Origin: Cytophagales bacterium Alg240-R148
GTDB lineage: Bacteria; Bacteroidota; Bacteroidia; Cytophagales; Cyclobacteriaceae
DNA length: 64,000 bases
Direction: 5' to 3'
Assembly (NCBI GenBank): GCA_900537185.1
Contig: LS999827.1
Span: 191,001 to 255,000, forward strand
Shown: piece by piece, positions 52,320-60,019 of the stretch
How positions within the stretch are numbered: the stretch's first letter is position 1
Layout of the letters: each line of letters begins with the position of its first letter
Notes under the pieces: generated by a model
Told to the model about the DNA's origin: nothing
Seen by the model: only the letters and a program-made list of their open reading frames with translations
Databases searched by the model: none
Made by a program: the position numbers and the translations under genes

Positions 52320-53623
52320 TCTAAACTAGATGTATATTCCAAAATACCCGCTCTTATTTTACTAAAAGTTTCCATCAAAAGCACTTCGTCTTCCTCCAGT
52401 AATGTCACTCTAAAGCCCTCCAAATTCGAACAAAAACTAGACACTGGTACAACACACACCCCTTTTGCAGCCAACAAGTTATACACAAAATGTTTGTCTC
52501 TAGCGATTCCATTTGCCGTCCAATCATCAAAGTAGGCCTTGGCTTGTGTGTTTTCAATTTGCATGTATTGTCCTTTTTTTAATACACCTGGTTTGAAAAT
52601 TATGGTGTTGTAAAAGGCCCCATACGTTTTATTAAATTGGATCTGAGGTAAATCTCCAAGAATCTTTGCTATGCGTTCGGCCCTCAAGCCAATCTTAATA
52701 TTTTCTTTTTCTCGGTAACGCTTAAATTTTTCATTTCCCAATATCTTAGGAATGGCTACTTGTGGTAGTTTGGTCGAACATACCTCTACCATTTTTGCGT
52801 TTTCCAAAGTGCTACAAAGTTGATCGAATTCAGAATCTGCATGCCGGTTATAAAACTCAGCCCAGCCGCATCTTGATCCTGGCCAAGGCAGTTCTTTACT
52901 TATGCCTTTCATGGCCATACCCGGCAAATCTCCAATTATTTCTGCAAGCGCATGCGCTTCTGCTCCATTGTAGGTGATATTTCCATAAATTTCGTCGGAG
53001 ATTAAAAACAAATCAAACTCCTTGGCTATGGCTACTATCTTTTCTAAGATTGACTTAGGATATACCATGCCGGTTGGATTGTCCGGGTTGATAATTAAGA
53101 TCCCTACTATATAAGGGTTGTATTTGACCTTGTTGTATAAATCGTCTATATCTGGGTACCAATTGTTGTTGTGGTCCAATTGATAGGTCAGAGGCTGGGC
53201 GTCTGCATGTGCAGCTTCACCAGATGAATGGGTCGAATAAGCAGGTGACGGACCAATTATTCTAGAGGTTGGAACGATAAATTGGTACAATTTAGCAATT
53301 GCATCCCCCAAACCATTAAAAAAGACAATGTCTTCAGGTCCAATTTGTGCCCCTTTCCTTTGGTTGTTCCGTGCGGCTAAAAACTCGCGCGTTTCCAAAA
53401 CTCCTTTTGAATGGCAATAACCATACGTGCTGTCGTCTTGCAACAGTGCACTGGTAATGTCCTTCATCCAACCCGGAATTACTGCGTTTTTTTGAATGGG
53501 ATCTCCTATGTTTTCCCAATATATTTGTTGTCCCAAAGCCTTAAGCTGTTCGGCCTTTTTTACAATGCCCCGAATTTCATAAGAAAGTTCCTGAGCCCCA
53601 TGTTTGATAAGGTTCTGCCTCAT
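52316..53623 (-). CDS. PLP-dependent aminotransferase, class I/II
   Basis: 435 residues, fold type I. PLP-binding lysine in GISKELPWPGSRCGW, the NPDNPTGMVYP segment of the AspC family, FLISDEIYGNITYNG with the conserved Asp and Tyr, and GPSPAYSTHSSGEA. The extra N-terminal part (IRGIVKKAEQLKALGQQIYWENIGDP) is typical of the alanine/AlaA-like group. It probably transfers amino groups between an amino acid and a 2-oxoacid in the cytosol; substrate not defined. Coupled to the TIGR02757 gene. Confidence 0.9.
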   Translation of the reverse strand: MRQNLIKHGAQELSYEIRGIVKKAEQLKALGQQIYWENIGDPIQKNAVIPGWMKDITSALLQDDSTYGYCHSKGVLETREFLAARNNQRKGAQIGPEDIVFFNGLGDAIAKLYQFIVPTSRIIGPSPAYSTHSSGEAAHADAQPLTYQLDHNNNWYPDIDDLYNKVKYNPYIVGILIINPDNPTGMVYPKSILEKIVAIAKEFDLFLISDEIYGNITYNGAEAHALAEIIGDLPGMAMKGISKELPWPGSRCGWAEFYNRHADSEFDQLCSTLENAKMVEVCSTKLPQVAIPKILGNEKFKRYREKENIKIGLRAERIAKILGDLPQIQFNKTYGAFYNTIIFKPGVLKKGQYMQIENTQAKAYFDDWTANGIARDKHFVYNLLAAKGVCVVPVSSFCSNLEGFRVTLLEEDEVLLMETFSKIRAGILEYTSSLE

Positions 53624-53663
53624 TGTTAACTAATTTAAAAAAAGGTTTTCAGGAAGTTGGTAA

Positions 53664-54692
53664 CTATTTGGTATAAGTAATTTCTACTCGAAAAAATTGG
53701 TCTATTGCGCCCAAGCGATCGTAGGCTGCTTTTGAAATTTTCAAAACATATTTATCGTTGCCTGCATTCTGCGGAAGCTTGCCTAGTACCCTAACAAACA
53801 CTTGCTGGTTGTTCATTTGGTTTCGAATTTTTAGTATTGTGCCCGGTTTAGCAGTTCGGTGCAAAGCTAAGTATTTTCGGGTGTCGTCGCTGCCTTCAAT
53901 TACGGTTGCCAACCCCTTCTCTGTAATTAAATCAAACCCTCCAGAATTGTCTACCTGTACAGTTGGTGTTACATTGGGTACATCCACTTGCTTGTTGTTG
54001 TCCACTTTCACAGGGTCTTCCTTCACAGGGTCTTCTTCTTGTGTCGCCACATCCTCATTTCCCCCTGATTGTTTTACCAAAAGCTTTTGTCCCAGCCCAA
54101 TGTTATCACCTTCTAGGTTATTTAACTTCTTTATTTCGTCTACTGAAACTCCATATTTTCGAGCAATAGAATACAACCCTTCTCCTGCGACAACTACGTG
54201 ATAAATGCCAGGCTCTGAAGTAATAGCTGCGTTGTTGGTTGTGGGATTTGTAACCGCAACTTTGCCAACAATCAACTTTTGACCCAAGTCTAGATTATCG
54301 GATTGCAATCCGTTCCATTTTTTTATCTCCTCAACAGAAACACCATAATCTTTGGATACTTTGAACAATGTCTCCCCAGCCTCCACTACATGTATTTTAT
54401 TATTTTCACTGCTGGCAGTATTGTTTGCCTGCAGTTTCCCCTTGTATGGAATCCTTATTGTAGCGCCAATTTTCAACCCCTCTGCCAAACCCGCATTGCT
54501 TTTTTTAATGTCTTCAGCAGAAACACCATACCGCTTACCAAGCCCAAATAGAGTTTCTTTCGGATCTACCTTATGAAGAATATAGGTTTTACCAGCCACT
54601 TTCTCAACTCCAACGGAGTCCATCACAACACCAGCTTTTGCCAAACAGACCATAGAAAACAACAAAAAAACGGAGCAACTAAGTAACTTCAT
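53664..54692 (-). CDS. LysM and RlpA-like domain protein
   Basis: 342 residues. Signal peptide 1-20. Three LysM domains lie at about 37-83, 98-141 and 163-208, each with the VxxGETLFxxxxxYGVSVEEIKKWN-type layout, so the protein should bind peptidoglycan in the periplasm. A proline/acidic linker follows, then a C-terminal double-psi beta barrel of the RlpA kind (about 255-340: EKGLATVIEGSDDTRKYLALH, FVRVLGKLP). The canonical RlpA catalytic Asp-His arrangement is not obvious. It overlaps the DUF4905 gene by 14 bases. Confidence 0.88.
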   Translation of the reverse strand: MKLLSCSVFLLFSMVCLAKAGVVMDSVGVEKVAGKTYILHKVDPKETLFGLGKRYGVSAEDIKKSNAGLAEGLKIGATIRIPYKGKLQANNTASSENNKIHVVEAGETLFKVSKDYGVSVEEIKKWNGLQSDNLDLGQKLIVGKVAVTNPTTNNAAITSEPGIYHVVVAGEGLYSIARKYGVSVDEIKKLNNLEGDNIGLGQKLLVKQSGGNEDVATQEEDPVKEDPVKVDNNKQVDVPNVTPTVQVDNSGGFDLITEKGLATVIEGSDDTRKYLALHRTAKPGTILKIRNQMNNQQVFVRVLGKLPQNAGNDKYVLKISKAAYDRLGAIDQFFRVEITYTK

Positions 54693-55446
54693 AAACGGTC
54701 AATTCTCTTTTATTTTTTATTGAAATAATTTTTTTATTATAGATTAAAAAGGAATCCACACCAATTCCTGACAACCGATCGCCGATCTTTTCAGTCATCA
54801 ACAGCTTCCCCTCCAAGTCAAAAATTTCCAAGTACTGAAGCAGTGTTTTGTCCTCACCGTAAAGATAATAAGAAATAATGATGCCAACCTCATTTTCTGT
54901 GTATTCAATTAACTTAACAGGCGCTACTTTTCTGTTCTTTTGCAAAAATTCTGCAACATCAGTAAAATGGGTATCCCCTTCAAAATATTGAAACGGATAA
55001 TTCACTGTATTATTAGCATCCGCCTGTATATTGTTTTCAATTTCCTCTCCTTGGAAGTTGAATTGCTTTTTCTTTTTGTCTTCTGAATCCAGCACAATTA
55101 CCCCATTTTCATTTAAGTACAAAAAAGAACAACCATCCCGGTCAAACAAAACATTCCCATTGGAAAAATCAAGTACCATAACAGCCAACTCTTCTAAAGA
55201 ATCTGGCGTTTTGAATTTTTGATATGCAGCAGCATTTTGATTGATACCTGCCAACTTCCACCACCATGCATCTTCCATCGAATATTCTGCCACTACTGCC
55301 AAACTATTGAGGTCCATCATTGTAAAATGCACAATTAAATTGTCCTCATCTCTGGTCTCTATACCAATTCCGTTGTTCGGATTGAACTCGAGTTTCCAAA
55401 TTTTATTTTCAAACGGAAAAGATTTCCTTTCAATTGTTTTTTCCAA
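54679..55446 (-). CDS. DUF4905-like protein, TTG start
   Basis: 255 residues from a TTG at 55446; no ATG or GTG exists in the frame before the conserved N-terminal region. The sequence is beta-rich with repeating 'strand, turn, strand' units (WKLEFNPNNGIGIETRD, VMVLDFSNGNVLFDRDGCSFLYLNENG, YLEIFDLEGKLLMTEKI), consistent with a beta-propeller, and fits DUF4905 as I know it. No signal peptide. Function unknown. It is coupled to the LysM gene by a 14-base overlap and divergent from nfeD with 45 bases between starts. Confidence 0.7.
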   Translation of the reverse strand: MEKTIERKSFPFENKIWKLEFNPNNGIGIETRDEDNLIVHFTMMDLNSLAVVAEYSMEDAWWWKLAGINQNAAAYQKFKTPDSLEELAVMVLDFSNGNVLFDRDGCSFLYLNENGVIVLDSEDKKKKQFNFQGEEIENNIQADANNTVNYPFQYFEGDTHFTDVAEFLQKNRKVAPVKLIEYTENEVGIIISYYLYGEDKTLLQYLEIFDLEGKLLMTEKIGDRLSGIGVDSFLIYNKKIISIKNKRELTVYEVT

Positions 55447-55491
55447 GCCCTTAAATTTGTAATTTTTGCTTTCAAATATGCATCAAATCGT

Positions 55492-56844
55492 ATGAAAATG
55501 CTCAGAAATATCCATTTTATTCTCCTATTTTTTGGGATAATAGGCAATACCTTCGCTCAAGAAGATAAAACCGAAACAACAACTGAAGTAATTGTTTTGG
55601 AGATCAAAGCGGAAATTGATCCTCGTATGAGCAGGTACATCGAGTTGGCGTTAGAAGAGGCCGCTAAAGACCAATACGACATGGCCATTATTGAAATGGA
55701 TACTTACGGTGGGTTATTAACGGATGCCGACAAAATAGTAACCGCAATATTAGATTTTGAAAAACCCATTCACGTTTTTATAAATAAAGATGCCGCTTCT
55801 GCCGGTGCCTTAATTTCTATAGGATGCGATAGCATTTACATGGCACCAGGTTCGAGTATCGGTGCTGCTACGGTGGTAATGGGAGAAGGTGAAGCGGCTC
55901 CTGACAAATACCAAAGTTACATGCGTGGCATCATGCGCTCAACAGCAGAAGCAAAGGGCAGAAATCCAGAAATTGCAGAAGCAATGGTAGACCAAACCTT
56001 GGACTTGGACAGTTTGGCACCGGCAGGGAGGGTGTTGACCTTCTCTACCTCAGAAGCCATACAAAACGGATATTGTGAGGCGCAAGTTGGAACGATTAAG
56101 GAAATATTGGACCGTCAAAACATTGCATCTTTTTCAATTACAGTTTTTGAATTGCCATGGCAAGATAAGATCATTGCCTTTTTCTTAAATCCTTTTATTA
56201 GTGGTATTCTAATCATGGTAATTGTAGGAGGCATTTACTTTGAATTACAAACGCCTGGAATTGGATTTGCTCTTACTGCCGCCATCATTGCCCTCGTATT
56301 ATATTTGGTACCTTATTACCTACATGGGTTGGCTGCCAATTGGGAAATATTAATCTTTTTCCTAGGCATAGGCCTGATAGGGGTCGAGATATTTGTCATT
56401 CCAGGGTTTGGGGTAGCAGGAGTTTCCGGTATTTTATTAATCGTGAGCGCGCTCATTTTAATCATGTTGGACAATGTGATTTTTGACTTTTCAAAACTAC
56501 AACCGGGTAACTTGTCTGTCGCCATGTTCACCGCATTCGCGGGCATGGTAGGCTCTGTGGTCCTGATCGTTTTTGGAGGAATAAAATTTGCAGAATCCAA
56601 TATGTTCAAGAAAGTAGCCCTTACCAATACACAAGATAAAAATGAAGGGTATACTTCTTCCTTTTATTCAGAGTCGTTATTGGGAAAAACAGGAACGGCG
56701 CATACGATATTGCGCCCTAGTGGAAAGATTGCAATAGACAATGAAATTTACGATGCCTATACGCGAGGCAACTATATTGAACAAGGCAATAAAATTGAAG
56801 TTATTAGTACAGAGGGCACTTCGTTAAGAGTTAAGAAAATATAA
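55492..56844 (+). CDS. nfeD: Membrane-bound ClpP-class serine protease, NfeD family
   Basis: 450 residues. Signal peptide 1-22, a ClpP-like protease domain about 30-215, then four membrane helices (about 230-370) and a C-terminal OB-like NfeD domain (about 380-450: LLGKTGTAHTILRPSGKIAIDNEIYDA). The catalytic Ser is in DAASAGALIS, with supporting IEMDTYGG and the lysine region KGRNPE. This is the long nfeD1b-type organisation, usually paired with a stomatin-like protein, which is not present in this window. It acts in the membrane, on envelope proteins. Confidence 0.92.
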   Translation: MKMLRNIHFILLFFGIIGNTFAQEDKTETTTEVIVLEIKAEIDPRMSRYIELALEEAAKDQYDMAIIEMDTYGGLLTDADKIVTAILDFEKPIHVFINKDAASAGALISIGCDSIYMAPGSSIGAATVVMGEGEAAPDKYQSYMRGIMRSTAEAKGRNPEIAEAMVDQTLDLDSLAPAGRVLTFSTSEAIQNGYCEAQVGTIKEILDRQNIASFSITVFELPWQDKIIAFFLNPFISGILIMVIVGGIYFELQTPGIGFALTAAIIALVLYLVPYYLHGLAANWEILIFFLGIGLIGVEIFVIPGFGVAGVSGILLIVSALILIMLDNVIFDFSKLQPGNLSVAMFTAFAGMVGSVVLIVFGGIKFAESNMFKKVALTNTQDKNEGYTSSFYSESLLGKTGTAHTILRPSGKIAIDNEIYDAYTRGNYIEQGNKIEVISTEGTSLRVKKI

Positions 56845-56848
56845 CGCT

Positions 56849-57361
56849 ATGAACAGAAACAATACCATAATGTGGGCAGTATGTTTGCTGCTAGTACTGG
56901 GTTGTAACAGTGCTGAAAACACTGAAAAAAATACTGAGGAACAGAGCAGAGCAGAAACAGCCGGTACTTCCCAGACAATTGAACTGGTGGACCTCGATGG
57001 CAATTCCATAGATTTAAGCCAATACAAAGGAAAAAAAATATTTTTGAATTTCTGGGCTACTTGGTGTGGCCCATGTATCAAAGAAATGCCTTCTATTGAA
57101 AGGGCTCAAAGAGTTTTGAACCAAGAAGATTACGTTTTTTTATTGGCGTCCGACGAAGCATTAAAACGGATCCAATCTTTTGCTACTAAAAAAGAAATGG
57201 CGCTTAATTTTGTACAACTTAAAACACCATTGAGCAATTTAAAGATTCACTCTCTTCCAGTAACTTTTATTATGAACAGCGAAGGGGACATTCTCAAAAG
57301 AATAGAGGATGCACGAGAATGGGATGAATTAGAAAATTTAGAATTACTTAAATCTTTGTGA
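56849..57361 (+). CDS. TlpA-like thioredoxin lipoprotein
   Basis: 170 residues. The lipobox VLGC gives Cys19, so the domain faces the periplasm. After a Glu/Thr-rich linker, a TlpA/ResA-type thioredoxin fold begins near 42, with active site WATWCGPC (C73, C76) and the cis-Pro segment SLPVTFIMNSEGDI. Such proteins reduce or isomerise disulfides in exported proteins, for example in cytochrome c maturation. It follows nfeD by 4 bases and precedes the BNR-like lipoprotein by 1 base, so the three form an operon. Confidence 0.92.
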   Translation: MNRNNTIMWAVCLLLVLGCNSAENTEKNTEEQSRAETAGTSQTIELVDLDGNSIDLSQYKGKKIFLNFWATWCGPCIKEMPSIERAQRVLNQEDYVFLLASDEALKRIQSFATKKEMALNFVQLKTPLSNLKIHSLPVTFIMNSEGDILKRIEDAREWDELENLELLKSL

Positions 57362-57362
57362 G

Positions 57363-58574
57363 ATGAACCGTTTAGTAGGATTGGCCCTCTTTAGCTTATT
57401 AGTAACAAGTTGTTCTTTGGAGCAAAACAAAAATCCATCTTCTATAAAAATTACGGAATTACCAAATCCAATAGTCGGAGACGTAGGGGAACCTTTTTTG
57501 TCTGCAACACCTGAAGGTATGCTGATTTCCTGGATTCAGGATACTGATTCTGTGCACCAACTAAAATTTGCAACACTTGAAAACGAAGGGTATGGAGCAC
57601 CCAAAACAATTGCCGAAGGAAATAATTGGTTTGTAAACTGGGCCGATTTCCCAAGTATTACGAAAAACAAGGAAGGACATTTAGCTGCCCATTTTTTACA
57701 AAAAAGTGATGCAGCCACTTTTTCGTATGACGTGCTAGTTACCCAATCTTTTGACCATGGAAAAAACTGGACCCTACCTTCCAAAATACATACCGACACC
57801 ACCAAAACAGAACACGGGTTTGTTTCTGTTGTTCCGTTGGACACTGCTTTTTTTGTTACTTGGTTGGATGGTCGACATACTGCTTCGGCCAATAATGAGC
57901 ACCAAGAAGGGCATGGACACGCTGGAGCAATGAGTTTAAGAGCAGGTTGGTTAATGCCCAACGGATCCATCCAGGATGCAATTGAAATTGACAACAAAGT
58001 TTGTGACTGTTGTCAAACACACGCTATTGCTACTGAGCATGGGGTTTCCGTTTTTTATAGAAATCGATCCGATCATGAAATTCGGGACATTGGCGCCATC
58101 CATTTTAATGGGAGCTGGTCGGAACCAAACATAGTAGCAAAAGACAATTGGGAAATAAAAGGTTGTCCAGTAAACGGGCCTCGAGCGGCCTGGGACAATG
58201 GTCAATTGGCTGTTGCCTGGTTTACTGCGGCCAATGGAAAAGCCAAAATAAAGTTGGCCTTATCGAAAGACGAAGGACGTACTTTTGCTAAGCCAATTGT
58301 AATAGACAGTACCAATACACTGGGTAGGGTCGGTCTGGTGCTCGATCAAAATACCGCCTATGTATCCTGGTTGTCCTCAAAAAATGGTGGGGAAATCAAC
58401 TTGAGTACGGTAGACTTAACCACCAACGCCGTCCAACACCACTTGATTGCTTCCACCCAAAAGTCGCGCAACAGTGGTTTTCCTCAACTAAAAAAACAAG
58501 GTACTGCCTTGTACATGGCATGGACAAATGTCGATACCACCACCACCATTCGTACTGTGAAAATCACCCAATAA
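57363..58574 (+). CDS. BNR/sialidase-like repeat lipoprotein
   Basis: 403 residues. Lipobox VTSC (Cys about 17). The body is a six-bladed propeller in outline, with BNR-type Asp boxes such as SFDHGKNWTLP and LSKDEGRTFAKP, and blade motifs like FVTWLDGRH and VAWFTAANGK. A conserved VCDCCQT cysteine cluster with CP near the middle suggests metal binding, possibly copper or haem-associated. The Arg triad of a true sialidase is not visible, so sialidase activity is not claimed. The operon with TlpA fits a role in envelope metal or redox handling. A strong terminator follows. Confidence 0.72.
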   Translation: MNRLVGLALFSLLVTSCSLEQNKNPSSIKITELPNPIVGDVGEPFLSATPEGMLISWIQDTDSVHQLKFATLENEGYGAPKTIAEGNNWFVNWADFPSITKNKEGHLAAHFLQKSDAATFSYDVLVTQSFDHGKNWTLPSKIHTDTTKTEHGFVSVVPLDTAFFVTWLDGRHTASANNEHQEGHGHAGAMSLRAGWLMPNGSIQDAIEIDNKVCDCCQTHAIATEHGVSVFYRNRSDHEIRDIGAIHFNGSWSEPNIVAKDNWEIKGCPVNGPRAAWDNGQLAVAWFTAANGKAKIKLALSKDEGRTFAKPIVIDSTNTLGRVGLVLDQNTAYVSWLSSKNGGEINLSTVDLTTNAVQHHLIASTQKSRNSGFPQLKKQGTALYMAWTNVDTTTTIRTVKITQ

Positions 58575-58602
58575 AAAAGGGGCCGGAAAACCGGCCCCTT
58601 TT
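58575..58602. terminator. Bidirectional rho-independent terminator
   Basis: AAAAGGGGCCGG (58575-58586) and CCGGCCCCTTTT (58591-58602), a perfect 12-bp stem with an AAAA loop and A/T tracts on both sides. It ends the BNR lipoprotein operon from the left and can also end the sulfate assimilation operon from the right. Confidence 0.93.
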
Positions 58603-58673
58603 AATAAACAACGGCATATAGGTCCAATAAAAAATTACCTGTCGCTAAAAAAATATCAAAACTAATAACTAAT

Positions 58674-59249
58674 CTACGCGATTAGTTTCTTTGTAATAGA
58701 ATTAAGCGCTTTCACCTTGGATTGGAAATCACCTTTAAGACTATTTCTATATCTGTTTAAATTCAATATCAATTGATGGAGATCATCTGGCAGTACTTCC
58801 TCTAACATTTGTCGCATTCTTTTTGCTAAAGTTGGAGACATTCCATTAGTTGAAATTCCTATTTTCAAATCTCCTTTTGTAACAATACTGCCCATGTAGA
58901 AATCACATAAGTCGGGTGTATCCGCTACATTTACTAACACACCACGCGCCTTTGCCATTTTATGAATGCTCCTATTGATGCTGTTATTTTCTGTAGCCAA
59001 CACCAAAACATTAACGCCAATCAAATCGTGTTGGTTAAAACTTCTTTCTTGTAAAAAAACATGATCGTGTTGCGCTGCCAACTGTAGAATGCCTTCACCG
59101 ATTGATTTGCCAATTAAGTTAACCTTAGCATTGGGGCTACTTTTCAAAAGAAAAGTTAATTTCTCCAGGCCCACATTGCCACCTCCTACAATTAAAAACT
59201 GCAAAGATTCTGGCTTAAGAAAAATCGGATAAAGGTTATTCTGACTCAT
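58674..59249 (-). CDS. Precorrin-2 dehydrogenase/sirohydrochlorin ferrochelatase (Met8/CysG-N)
   Basis: 191 residues, the SirC/Met8-type module without the methyltransferase. NAD-binding GGGNVGLEKLTFLLKS near 22-37, the segment VLVLATENNSINRSIHKMAKARGVLVNVADTPDLCDFYMGS (conserved Asn and Asp positions), and GISTNGMSPTLAKRMR. It oxidises precorrin-2 and may insert iron to give siroheme, the cofactor of the sulfite reductase two genes upstream. Last gene of the operon, 1 base after CobA. Confidence 0.92.
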   Translation of the reverse strand: MSQNNLYPIFLKPESLQFLIVGGGNVGLEKLTFLLKSSPNAKVNLIGKSIGEGILQLAAQHDHVFLQERSFNQHDLIGVNVLVLATENNSINRSIHKMAKARGVLVNVADTPDLCDFYMGSIVTKGDLKIGISTNGMSPTLAKRMRQMLEEVLPDDLHQLILNLNRYRNSLKGDFQSKVKALNSITKKLIA

Positions 59250-59250
59250 A

Positions 59251-60018
59251 TCAATTCTTGTTTACAGTCTCCATTATATATTTAAATTCTGGATGCATTT
59301 GCACTACTTCCCCAAAAATAATTATCGCTGGAGCACCCATTTTATTTTCGGCAGACTTGTGTACAATTTCTTCTGCTGTACCTACTATAATTTTTTCTTT
59401 GTCCGTTGCACCATTTTGGATAATCGCCACCGGCAATTTGTGCTTGCCCAAATCTATAAATTGCTGTACAATAGCTTCTAATTTGCGCATCCCCATCAAC
59501 ACTACCACTGTTGCACTAGAGGCGGCAGCCAGCTTCATGTCATTGGAAACTTCGCCTGATTTGGTAGTACCCGTTACAACCCAAAAACTTTCATTTACCC
59601 CTCTTTTAGTCAAAGGAATTTGCTGCAATGCCGGTACGGAATAACTGCTTGATATTCCAGGCACAATTACTATTTCAACACCAAAATGCTCCGCGTACTC
59701 CAACTCTTCATGGCCCCTCCCAAAAATAAATGGATCGCCTCCTTTTAAACGAACAACATGTCCAAACTCCAAGGCATTTTCAACGATGAGTTGGTTGATT
59801 TCGTCTTGTGTGTACACATGGTGCCCTGCCCGCTTGCCTACAAAAACCTTTTTGGCAGTGGCTGGCACAAAATCAAGTAACTCTGGATTTACCAATGCAT
59901 CGTACAATACAACGTCTGCTTTAGCCAAGGCCTTGATTCCCTTTAATGTAATTAACTCTATGTCCCCTGGTCCGGCGCCAACCAAACTCAGTTTTGGGTA
60001 TATTTTTTTACTTTTCAT
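59251..60018 (-). CDS. cobA: Uroporphyrinogen-III C-methyltransferase
   Basis: 255 residues with the SUMT signature: LSLVGAGPGDIELITLKGIKAL at the start (GAGPGD), VGKRAGHH, LKGGDPFIFGRGHEE, VPGISSSYSVPA with the PGI-S loop, and VVLMGMRKL. It adds two SAM-derived methyl groups to uroporphyrinogen III, giving precorrin-2 on the path to siroheme. The reaction consumes SAM, so the SAM riboswitch at the head of the operon senses its methyl donor. Gaps of 1 base on both sides show tight co-transcription. Confidence 0.95.
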   Translation of the reverse strand: MKSKKIYPKLSLVGAGPGDIELITLKGIKALAKADVVLYDALVNPELLDFVPATAKKVFVGKRAGHHVYTQDEINQLIVENALEFGHVVRLKGGDPFIFGRGHEELEYAEHFGVEIVIVPGISSSYSVPALQQIPLTKRGVNESFWVVTGTTKSGEVSNDMKLAAASSATVVVLMGMRKLEAIVQQFIDLGKHKLPVAIIQNGATDKEKIIVGTAEEIVHKSAENKMGAPAIIIFGEVVQMHPEFKYIMETVNKN

Positions 60019-60019
60019 T